Of a DNA stretch of 64,000 bases, positions 59,301 through 64,000 are shown one piece after another. Both the position numbers and the translations under genes were made by a program. The notes beneath the pieces are model-generated. The model was not told where the DNA came from, searched no databases, and saw only the letters and a program-made list of their open reading frames with translations. Position 1 is the first letter of the stretch. Every line of letters begins with the position of its first letter. The stretch spans positions 53,740-117,739 of the forward strand of contig JADBXP010000020.1 of assembly GCA_020403455.1 (NCBI GenBank), written 5' to 3'. Origin of the DNA: Chitinophagaceae bacterium (lineage in GTDB: Bacteria; Bacteroidota; Bacteroidia; Chitinophagales; Chitinophagaceae).

Positions 59301-62300
59301 ATTGTGCCCGTTCAGCCGACCGATGGGTCTATTATCCCCATGAGTACAACTTATACCTGGTCGAGTCCTTCGGGTGGTAGTAATGTTTCCGGTGATTTCG
59401 GAATTGGTGGTTATGTTTCTTCCTTTTCTGCAACACTTACATTGAACACACACATTAACACAGCACAAATCGTTAGCTATACAGTTACACCAAGAGCCAA
59501 CAATTGTAATGGAACACCATTTACAGTTGTAATTACTGTGAATCCAAGGGCAATAATCAATGCAATGACGGCATTGGCTTGTGGTGGGGTTCAGTTCACG
59601 GTTAACCCAACCAATTCCACTAATGGAACAGTTCCTGCCGGAACGACTTATACATGGGATATGCCCACTTACGGCAGCGCGAGTGTAACCGGTGGAGATT
59701 CACGTACAACTGCATCTTCTAATATTTTTGGTACTCTAAATGTAACAGGAACTGTTGCTCAGACAGCAACTTATATGGTGACGCCTTTCACTTCCCAGTG
59801 CGGACCAGGTTCACCTTTCACATTGACGGTTACAGTTAACCCTACGGTAATCATCCGTAGTATTTCAAGAACCATTTGTAGCGGCGAAACCTTCTCTATT
59901 ACACCGGCAGATGAGCCCGGAAATACGATTCCAAGTGATGTTACCTACACATGGGTTGCGCCAACTGGAAGTGGGTTCTCGGGTGGTGCTGCTGAATCTG
60001 TTTCAAGAACTTATATATATGGCACCCTCAATGCTACTTCCAATTTTGTAGCATCAGCTACCTATGTGGTAACACCTTCCATCACTTCCTGCTCTGCCGG
60101 TGGAACCTTTACCGTACAAGTCAACGTTACCCCGCCTCCGAATGTAAATGCGATGAGCATTACCCCTGTTTGTGGCGGAATTGGCTTCAATGTGATTCCA
60201 CAAAATGGAGTGAATGGTACTGCTCCTCCGGGTACTCAGTATACCTGGGGTGCTCCGTCAGTTACATCAATATCTCTCACGGGGGGTAATACACAAACCA
60301 ACCGTCAGAATAGTATTTCCGGTACGCTCACCAATTCCACTAATACACAACAAACGGCTGTATATCAGGTGGCTACCTTCCTGAATAATTGCGTAGGTAA
60401 TGTATTTACATTGACTATAAGTGTAAATCCAAGACCGGCACTGCAGAATGTAATTACAAGTACTTGTACTGATGCTCCATTTACCGTATCACCTACTACA
60501 ACCGGAGCTAGTAATTTCGCTCCCTTAGGCACAACTTACAGTTGGAATCCTCCAACCCTTTCCGTCTCTCTAACAGGAGGTCAGAGTGCTTCAGGACAGT
60601 CCTTTATTTCAGGAACACTCACCAATCCCACCAATCGTGTTCTAACAGCAGCATATATGGTAACGCCGACCGGACCATCTCAGTTTGGTAGTTGCGTTGG
60701 AAATCCATTTACTATTACCGTGAATGTAGATCCTAAACCTGTTATTGCAGGTATTTTAGATGTGACTTGTAGCGGTGTGACTTTTGTTGTTAGTCCGACA
60801 AATGGCGGATCTAATATCGTTCCAACCAATACGGTATATTCCTGGTCTTCTGCACCCATAGTTTCCAGTCTTTCATTAACAGGTGGCGGAGTAGGAACCA
60901 ATGTTAGCTTTGTAACAGGTACTCTTTTCAATAATACGGCTACAGCTCAAACGGCCACCTATCTGGTAACCCCCAGATTCGGTACTTGTGCTGGTGCACA
61001 ATTTGCAGTAACTATAACGGTGAACCCTGCTGCCACCATTGCCGGAATGAGTACTACTACATGCTCAGGAATTCAGTTTACGGCAACTCCTTCAGCTTCT
61101 TTACCCGGAAATATTATTCCGGCCAATACGACTTATACCTGGGATCCACCATCGTATGAAAATCCGGCTCTTTCCGGCGGCGTCTCTGTTTCAACTCCGC
61201 AAAGCGATGTATTTGGTACAGTCAATAACAGTTCGAATCTCACGTATTATGCTACATATACGGTTAGACCAACTACCGGTATATGTTTGGGCAATACCTT
61301 CCAGGTATTAGCGTACATCCAGCCCAAGCCCCAGGTAAATGAAATGAGTATTGTCAGTTGTGCTGGGGTGATTCCAGTTGTTCCGACTAACAACATAAAT
61401 GGTACGTCCATACCAACGAATGCGGTTTACACATGGGGTATACCAACTTATTCATCTTCTTCTCTTACCGGAGGTAATTCAGGTTCACAAACCGGAGGAA
61501 TTACTCAAAATCTGATCAATACTTCCAGCGTTACACAAACAGCTACTTACACGGTAACACCTTCTTTTGGAACATGCGGCAATTCAAATCCGTTTACACT
61601 CACCTTCTTTGTGAATCCGGTTCCTTCCATCACAAGTATGGCTAGAAATTTCTGTTCCGGAATTGCCTTCTCAGTTACCCCCACAAATGGTACAAATGGT
61701 TTCGTTCCAGATGGAACAACTTATACCTGGGATGCCCCCAGTATGCAAAATCCTGCATTAACTGGAGGTCAGACTGCAAGTATCGCTCGACCAGATATAA
61801 CGGGTCAATTATTCAATTCTTCTAACATAACATACAGTGCTACTTATATTGTAAGGCCGCGTTCACAGGTTGGGAACTGTCCGGGAAATAACTTCAACCT
61901 GGTGGTAAGTGTATTCCCGCAGCCGTCTATCAATCAGATGTCTACCACTACTTGTAGCGGTGTTCCATTCGTTGCGGTGCCAACTCAAGGAGTGAATGGT
62001 ACTAATGTTCCGGCTAATTTGAGTTACAGTTGGGAACGAATAAGTACTTCCTCTGCTTCTTTAACTGGTCCTCCGACTGGTTCCGGTACCGGTACTATTT
62101 CAGGTACGCTTACCAATTCCTCACTGGTGCAGCAGTCCGCCACCTATTCAGTAATTGCCTCCAATGGTGTATGTTCATCTACTACCTTTACTTTGGTAGT
62201 TCATGTAAATCCAACTCCATTTGTTAATCAGATTGTAGATGCTATTTGTACCGGATTGACATTCACTGTTGTGCCTACTAATTCTGTTGGAGGCAATTTG

Positions 62301-64000
62301 ATTCCTCTAAGCACGACTTATTCTTGGGGTATTCCAACTTATGAGAATACAACTCCGGGAGTAATGGTAGGAGGAGCTGCATCGGTTTTATCTCCCACTA
62401 GTATTTCAGGTAACATAGTCAATAATTCTAATGTTCGATATTACGCACTCTATAGAGTTACACCTTCTACGTCCTTGTGTCAGGGATCTCAGTTTAGTGT
62501 ATTTGTAAATATAGATCCCAAGCCGATTGTCTATGCAATGTCAACGACGATTTGTAATGGTGCCTTTGTATTTACACCAACACACAACAGTAATGGGCAG
62601 GTAGTGCCTGTTAATACAGTTTTCACTTGGGGAGTGCCTTTGACTTCAACAACACAATTAACCGGAGGTGCTGCAGGTTCTCAAACTACAACCATTACAG
62701 GTAGCTTATTTAACACCAGCAACAATACGCAAACAGCAGTATATACGGTTGTTCCTTCATTTGGTACTTGTACCGGTAGTTCATTTACAGCAACTGTTTT
62801 TGTAAATCCGAGACCGGTAATCACAACCATGACCACTGTTATTTGTACTGCTACCAGTTTCTCATTGACACCTGAAAATGGAAGGAATGGCTTTGTTCCT
62901 GCAGGAACCACTTATCAGTGGAATGAACCTACGTATAGTAATGATGCATTGGATGGTGGTGAGACCGTTTCTAGCGGGCAAAACAGTATTTATGGAACTT
63001 TGACAAATTCCGGAAGCAGGCCTTATACAGCTACTTACAATGTTGTTGCATCCACACCTAATTGTGGTGGTGTAACATTCTCGGTGATTGTAACGGTAGA
63101 TCCGAAGCCGAGTGTGACTCCGATGAGTACGGTAGTATGTAGTGGAGTAGGCTTTGTGGTAAGTCCTGTGGATGGTACGAATGGTTTGGTACCTGTTGGA
63201 ACTCGTTATGAGTGGTTATCGCCGGATGGTGTTAATCTCAATAACAGGCAACCTGGTAGTAATCAGTTAACGATTAATGGTACGTTGACCAATTTGGTGA
63301 ATGTTCAGCGTACGGCTACATATTTGGTAACTCCTTCGTATGGGGCATGTTCTGGTTTGACACAGTCTGGCAATCAGTTTACTGTGACGGTGTTTGTGGA
63401 TCCGACGCCATCGGTTACGAGTATTGCTCTTAGTCCATTGTGTACCGGCTCGGTGTTTGCGGTAACACCGACTGCGGGTATCATACCTTCTGGTATAGTG
63501 TATGGTTGGGGTTTACCGGTTACATTGGGTGGTGGTACGATAGGTGGTGGTCAGGGGTCTGCCTTCTCATCTACGAATATATTTAGTATCGCACCATTAA
63601 CGAATGCTACTAAAGCACGTTATACGTTGCGTTATACGGTGACTCCACAGGCGGGTAATTGTGTGGGAAGCCAGTTCAATGTGGATGTACCGATAGATCC
63701 GAGGCCGTTTGTACCTGCGTTGAGTACGACGATTTGTAATGGTGTATTCATTGTTACACCAACCCCTACGACGAATGGTACGGATGGTGTTGTACCTGTG
63801 GGTACGGCATATAATTGGTTGGGTTCTCCTGTTAATTTACCTGGGGGATTGACTGCATCAGGTCCAACGAATGCTACTGGTAATATTACGGGTACGTTGA
63901 CCAATAATACGAGTTCGACATTGACGGCGGTATATTTAGTGACGCCGTCGTTTGGAGCATGTTCTGGTTTGAGTTCAGGGGATGTGTTCAGTGTTACGGT
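47334..64000 (+). CDS. Giant exported PKD-like tandem-repeat protein, 3' end outside window
   Basis: The frame starts at TTG 47334 (an in-frame stop at 47280 and no other start in between) and stays open to base 64000: 5,555 codons so far. I checked the frame at about eighteen places and found no shift. The signal peptide is basic, then VAVLLLSVLFFAVGAQA with cleavage before Gln38. From Cys codon 47538 onward it is a continuous array of 56 units averaging 98 residues, with pattern TxCSGxxFxVxPTxG, then NGxIVPxxTTYxW, a G-rich middle, xxGTLTNxTN, TATYxVTP, a second Cys and FTVTVTVNP. This is the PKD-like beta-sandwich type of Bacteroidota surface proteins. Expected length with the missing end is well over 0.5 MDa. 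The C terminus, where a type IX sorting domain would sit, is not visible. Confidence 0.93.
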   Translation, partial: MTKLTTISTIFNNRLAKAAKVAVLLLSVLFFAVGAQAQYTGGNGDGHTTLEGSQDYSIPSIGAKVVTTCSGVSFSVSPTDGVNGDIVPANTTYTWLAPTGISGIEGLTGATSAAFFSATLTNTTNAPIIVTYIVTPASLSGTGATFTVTVTVNPTASVNPINLTTCSGVSFAVTPSSGTIPTGVSYTWSTPGITASLTGGATGSGTNITGLLTNTSASVQTATYTVTPNLTNGCTSAPFTLTVAVFPVASINNVSLTVCSGLNFNPTLIGTIPSGINYSWSPPTINGTLSGGVSGSNASGFSGSLNNTSGSVATATYFVRPNLTSGCSSSGFTVTVSVLPIPASVSNAALTTCSGVVFNYTPTGSNIPAGTSYSWGAPTYTGTLSGGTAGGGGSSFTGTLTNTSDVVATATYFVTPNVPGGCTSAGFTVTVTVFPIASISNLTFTVCSGFIYNQTFSGTIPAGTTYTVLNSNLSSGLSSGGGGLTTNGFTGVLNNTSNSIGTATYYLVPNVPGGCTSAGFTITISVFPVANIAATSLTTCTGVQFNLTPTGTPVPIGTTYSWGTPNMTSGVTNGVGASNASSFSGTLTNSSNSVGTATYFVIPNVPGSCSSNGFTVTVSVIPVAIANEINLTTCTGVPFSFSPVGTIPSGTAYSWSAPTGGASGESAASNQSNFNGTLTNTTNAVVTGTYFIRPTSSGCAGPGFTATVSVFPSAAINSISITTCSGISFTPSLSGRIPDNTSYSWSLPTGTSNLNGLAGATNATSFSGTLTNTSNATRTATYFVTPNVTGNCTSAVFSVFVTVFPSVSVNDIAFTTCSGVPFAFTPVSGTIPASTTYSWTAPSLSGTVGGTTGSGNGTNIFGNLTNTSSTISTATYTVTPNPGAGCANGATFTVTVTVLPLARINGITQVICSDGSINVDPVTIAGNIIPAGTRYTWTSPVADPPGSMLSSTALINQLTVTATLTNQTNSVATATYTITPVLTNGCTNSANFTIVVTVNPKVTIASALTTTICAGATFTVSPTNGGGNIVPANTTYTWTTANSPAGLTITTTGAGNAITGTISSTSAVPLSASFNVIPTPPTGQCGSAAFSVIVTVNPTANINQIFTTTCSGIPVVITPVDVTNGIVPANTRYNWTVSTVAGLSPLNGSGANTLSFSATINNTTNAPLTATYTVTPTSPQGNCVGSPFSITITVNPIARITGITAVVCSEGGFTVDPTSFANTIPTGTIYSWSVPASTGSLTWSAPPAPQSTIVGTLSSTSNAVATATYTVTPILLNGCTNSVNFTVVVTVNPRPYINAMTAVFCEGVGFTVTPAVGAPGINGIVPANTIFNWDAPNVSVGLTGGAAFSGTGVITGNLNNTTSTQQTAVYTITPTAPAPGSCAGTPFTLTVTINPSAAISTLFTTVCSGLTFRITPTDGTDGQVPTGASGTTTYTWSAPSATSIVGAVAQSPTGVSDIFGTLTNQTNIPRTITYFVTPRTSFTTGPNCVGSVFSVVVTVNPIVSITGITQVVCSEGSISFSPTNITHGIVPDGTTYELISASGSNPAVTWTSFASGSALITGTFSNTSNTAHSVTFNVRPILANTCSNSNNFTVVITVNPRPTITNMTTVTCDGVTFQLTPIEGTNGVVPANTLYRWLDLPTYTFGLSGGVTVSSSSNINGRLFNSTNTIQTATYQVVPRTQGGNCIGASFTVEVGVLPNAEIGTLSQTVCSGVPFNITPTEPGDGVIPANTTYSWTQLPTGIAISGGVVASNVSSIYGTLISVSAIVRSATFSVTPTSPGGCNGSAFSVVINVRPFAYINAMTRIFCDGVPFTITPTHQVDGVIAQNTSFNWTVLDAGGLSGVNAGSGTSLTATLSNPGATQRTAVYQFTPVVPNCGNGLPFTVTVTINPNAEIVPFTTTICAGLTFSVTPTASNVVPTGTTYAWSAPTVNGFSGGAAASGQNTITGNLLNSTNEERTATYNVTPTSPGGCSGAQFSVTVTLLPIARVTNMTAVICSENTFTVTPTTGVGINLIPVGTSFTWGAPVSTGSLTWSAAPLSATSVFGTISSTSNTVQTATYLVNSNLVNGCLNSSNFSVTVTVNPRPYINAMTAVSCEGVTFSITPAVGQPGVNGIVPLNTFYSWSAPEVTGSMSGGVAFSRTGSITGNLSNPTSTQQTAVYTVTPTAPAPGSCSGTPFTITVTINPNAAINTLSTTVCNGLTFRITPTDVQDGQVPTGSSGTTTYQWTAPTATSITGTAGQSGVPNIFGTLTNTSNIVRSITYFVTPTTIYPLGGSACTGAVFSVVVTVNPSAVINSMTAVACTGTTFSATPTNGINGIVPFGTLYTWSEPNPVTNISGLASGTALSNINGTLTNSSNAPITVTYLITPNSPLCGNNAQFSLVATIIPTPVIGFTSTTVCGLVPFTFTPTNGAGNTVPVGTTYYWSGVTGTGFSIINGASQVSPGTTSIYGTLRNTTNQLVTATILATPRYSYTSPTSGFCEGNPFSLTINLNPAAQINPFTAVICSGETFEYSPTNNNNGIVPIGTTYAWGLPVTNTTFTGVVTGSGAASFSGTLTSPVNIQRTATYTITPTSAGCLGTAFTAVITVNPRAVINAMTAVTCSGTPFIVTPTDVTNGIVPANTTYAWTAVPTVTGGITGGQTRTNQSNLNGLLDNPTNTIQTAVYIVTPTVPTNCGAGNSFTLTVTVNPTASINNFTRVVCNGEPFMVSPTTADGRLPDNTTYSWSVSVTNSAITGLASASNMSYISGTPINISNQIQTATYTVTPRSPLGSCNGAVFTITVTVNPSAVINSMTAVACSGLPFMATPTTGSNGIVPDNTIYRWSAPLAAAYPGIVASGLVSGTSRTNISGTLVNTTNASITVTYFITPTSPLCGDDAVFSLVATIAPVPAISSTTISTCALVTFATTPTNGSYNGTAGNIVPSTTLYSWTASGANILGLTSVNNSSNISGTLTNQVNTPLTATYFVTPSASYSSPIAGSCPGSPFTLTVSLNPAAQITPLSQTICTGSFFEISPVNNNSNIIVPANTTYSWSAPSVPIGVIAVTSGLTGANAVAISGTLSHTNFNILSAIYSITPRSALGNCQGTTLTVTVFVNPRAVVNNVSLSVCSGVVFTFTPSNGGGNIVPSNIQYRWLSLPSFTGTVTGGATATARTNITGQLFNQTNAVQTVTYLVTPSTPGICGDGNPFTVTVTLHPTPVISAITTVVCHGLGFTISPTSANGIVPNGTTYSWPLPIATGGVTGAGAGTNLTFISATALSNPTNSQQSVTYTITPRAPVTGCQGTPFALTVTVNPNARINTFTLTTCSGVQFQVSPVNGFNGNIVPIGTTYRWTLPAVSASVTGGESSTNPQSFFSGRLVNLTNAAETATYTVTPIAPLCSNSNSFTVVVFVDRGLAINTMFTTVCSGVPFRLTPTDPLNGFVLPETTYNWSAPTGTGFSGGQAYAMSSTNIFGTLTNDTNGNVTATYDVSASTVNCGPVGMFSVVVTLRPIATINPITVTTCSGTPFQVSPANGVNGNIVPMSTTYSWGLPTVSPGLSAGAIGTNLTFISGTLANTTNTARTAVYLVIPSTINCGANNPFTVTVTVDPGASITNMTAVVCTGSGFTVTPTNGVNGIVPDGTTFTWNPPIVTGGMIGGQSGTDAVNITNAALTHSASTTQYATYTIIPNTLVCSGAAPFVLTVTVNPVANISPMTTVACGLLTFTVTPTDGINGTVPASTQYTWTAPSGSGFTGGAAQPSPQNNIRGTLTNTTASVTSAVYSVSTAAGACASTFTLTVTLNPAPQPFSFTTPICTQATFNVTPGSGIIPAGTQYTWVLPTMSSSVTGGDSQSTRVSSITGTLINNTAQARTAVYSVTPYSGSCTGVPFSLTVTVDPRPVMNSFTTTVRCSGVFFSVTPTSGSVVPVGTTFSWPAPIGTNNAITNTQSQAAPGTLNIYGTLINTTNVQQTATYSVTPSFGTCIGNTFAFSVPINPTPSINNFTRVECSGTLVQIVPVQPTDGSIIPMSTTYTWSSPSGGSNVSGDFGIGGYVSSFSATLTLNTHINTAQIVSYTVTPRANNCNGTPFTVVITVNPRAIINAMTALACGGVQFTVNPTNSTNGTVPAGTTYTWDMPTYGSASVTGGDSRTTASSNIFGTLNVTGTVAQTATYMVTPFTSQCGPGSPFTLTVTVNPTVIIRSISRTICSGETFSITPADEPGNTIPSDVTYTWVAPTGSGFSGGAAESVSRTYIYGTLNATSNFVASATYVVTPSITSCSAGGTFTVQVNVTPPPNVNAMSITPVCGGIGFNVIPQNGVNGTAPPGTQYTWGAPSVTSISLTGGNTQTNRQNSISGTLTNSTNTQQTAVYQVATFLNNCVGNVFTLTISVNPRPALQNVITSTCTDAPFTVSPTTTGASNFAPLGTTYSWNPPTLSVSLTGGQSASGQSFISGTLTNPTNRVLTAAYMVTPTGPSQFGSCVGNPFTITVNVDPKPVIAGILDVTCSGVTFVVSPTNGGSNIVPTNTVYSWSSAPIVSSLSLTGGGVGTNVSFVTGTLFNNTATAQTATYLVTPRFGTCAGAQFAVTITVNPAATIAGMSTTTCSGIQFTATPSASLPGNIIPANTTYTWDPPSYENPALSGGVSVSTPQSDVFGTVNNSSNLTYYATYTVRPTTGICLGNTFQVLAYIQPKPQVNEMSIVSCAGVIPVVPTNNINGTSIPTNAVYTWGIPTYSSSSLTGGNSGSQTGGITQNLINTSSVTQTATYTVTPSFGTCGNSNPFTLTFFVNPVPSITSMARNFCSGIAFSVTPTNGTNGFVPDGTTYTWDAPSMQNPALTGGQTASIARPDITGQLFNSSNITYSATYIVRPRSQVGNCPGNNFNLVVSVFPQPSINQMSTTTCSGVPFVAVPTQGVNGTNVPANLSYSWERISTSSASLTGPPTGSGTGTISGTLTNSSLVQQSATYSVIASNGVCSSTTFTLVVHVNPTPFVNQIVDAICTGLTFTVVPTNSVGGNLIPLSTTYSWGIPTYENTTPGVMVGGAASVLSPTSISGNIVNNSNVRYYALYRVTPSTSLCQGSQFSVFVNIDPKPIVYAMSTTICNGAFVFTPTHNSNGQVVPVNTVFTWGVPLTSTTQLTGGAAGSQTTTITGSLFNTSNNTQTAVYTVVPSFGTCTGSSFTATVFVNPRPVITTMTTVICTATSFSLTPENGRNGFVPAGTTYQWNEPTYSNDALDGGETVSSGQNSIYGTLTNSGSRPYTATYNVVASTPNCGGVTFSVIVTVDPKPSVTPMSTVVCSGVGFVVSPVDGTNGLVPVGTRYEWLSPDGVNLNNRQPGSNQLTINGTLTNLVNVQRTATYLVTPSYGACSGLTQSGNQFTVTVFVDPTPSVTSIALSPLCTGSVFAVTPTAGIIPSGIVYGWGLPVTLGGGTIGGGQGSAFSSTNIFSIAPLTNATKARYTLRYTVTPQAGNCVGSQFNVDVPIDPRPFVPALSTTICNGVFIVTPTPTTNGTDGVVPVGTAYNWLGSPVNLPGGLTASGPTNATGNITGTLTNNTSSTLTAVYLVTPSFGACSGLSSGDVFSVT
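50955..54239 (+). repeat. Three-unit block duplicated about 2.37 kb apart
   Basis: Units 13-15 (from 50955) and 21-23 (from 53322) correspond one to one. Units 14 and 22 share NPRPYINAMTAV and TAPAPGSC; units 15 and 23 share GLTFRITPTD and DGQVPTG. The offsets are 2367, 2373 and 2373 nt. Confidence 0.8.
54240..56340 (+). repeat. Second three-unit block duplicated about 1.48 kb apart
   Basis: Units 24-26 (from 54240) match units 29-31 (from 55725). Shared features are SAVINSMTAVAC, SPLCG, the shortened ATI-P linker, and a long insertion before the second Cys of the middle unit. Offset 1485 nt, which is five units. Confidence 0.78.
60768..63440 (+). repeat. Alternating two-unit period near the right end
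   Basis: Units 47, 49, 51 and 53 share a Y-x-N-x-x-L-x-G-G middle and an S-N-x-x-Y-x-A-x-Y segment. Units 46, 48, 52 and 54 share TQTATY-like and PSFGTC-like ends. The repeating module is therefore about 590 nt here. Confidence 0.72.

Larger units (their letters stand above)
47538..64000 (+). repeat. Array of 56 tandem coding units, mean period 294.5 nt
   Basis: The first Cys codon of each unit was located by eye from 47538 to 63735: 55 intervals over 16,197 nt. Unit lengths run from about 270 to 321 nt. The first nine units are shorter (mostly 271-292 nt); later units gain a few residues between the PT and the VP. Each unit has two Cys about 75 residues apart. Confidence 0.9.

Noticed and set aside
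49400..63904. Many reverse-strand and off-frame ORFs of 60-150 codons inside the giant gene
   Set aside because: They mirror the repeated Thr/Val/Asn/Pro codons of the sense strand, show the same periodicity, and have no independent motifs or starts.
47538..64000. CRISPR array or satellite DNA as explanation for the periodic repeats
   Set aside because: Units are about 294 nt, diverged, and hold one open frame with protein-level conservation.

Overview
The window looks like a chromosomal segment of a member of the Bacteroidota, most likely close to the Chitinophagaceae. Three things point there. Many genes carry the phylum-specific -7 promoter element TAnnTTTG. The information-processing genes run in a typical Bacteroidota order: rpsU, xer, hpf, a tRNA cluster, tuf, trpT, secE, nusG, rplKAJL, rpoBC. 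The right end is filled by a giant exported PKD-like repeat protein of a kind common in gliding and type IX secretion lineages. The family placement is inference.

Left arm (1-12.7 kb): a truncated serine beta-lactamase-like hydrolase, a TerC membrane protein, a lipoprotein esterase, and a three-gene leftward cluster (Cys-rich exported protein, HMA-like protein, TonB-dependent receptor) that looks like a metal-handling operon. Then come tRNA-Gln, an SGNH hydrolase, a HigBA-type toxin-antitoxin pair with a palindrome lying inside its promoter, tyrS, an RDD membrane protein, an HscA-type Hsp70 and riboflavin synthase.

Core (12.7-30.8 kb): rpsU has an unusually strong Shine-Dalgarno sequence and a palindrome in its promoter spacer. 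It is followed by a Xer recombinase, the hibernation factor, four tRNAs, tuf, tRNA-Trp, secE-nusG, rplK-rplA-rplJ-rplL, an M13 peptidase inserted between rplL and rpoB, then rpoB-rpoC. Most blocks end in clear intrinsic terminators.

Middle (30.8-46.3 kb): an OmpH/Skp-like protein, an APC permease overlapping a PfkB/RfaE1-type kinase, an isoaspartyl peptidase, ispD, a leftward polysaccharide-type group (uncharacterised acyltransferase-like protein, polyprenyl sugar-phosphate transferase, Gfo/Idh/MocA oxidoreductase), an acyl-CoA dehydrogenase beside an oxidoreductase-MaoC fusion, a family 2 glycosyltransferase, and a signalling cluster (stand-alone receiver, small acidic protein, LuxR-type regulator, convergent histidine kinase).

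Right arm (46.3-64 kb): an AT-rich control region leads to a small exported protein whose stop codon overlaps (TTGA) the start of one giant open frame. That frame runs uninterrupted off the right edge: 16,667 nt, at least 5,555 codons. It encodes a signal peptide followed by 56 tandem PKD-like units averaging about 98 residues, with visible higher-order duplications. This giant array and its small coupled partner are the most striking content of the window.
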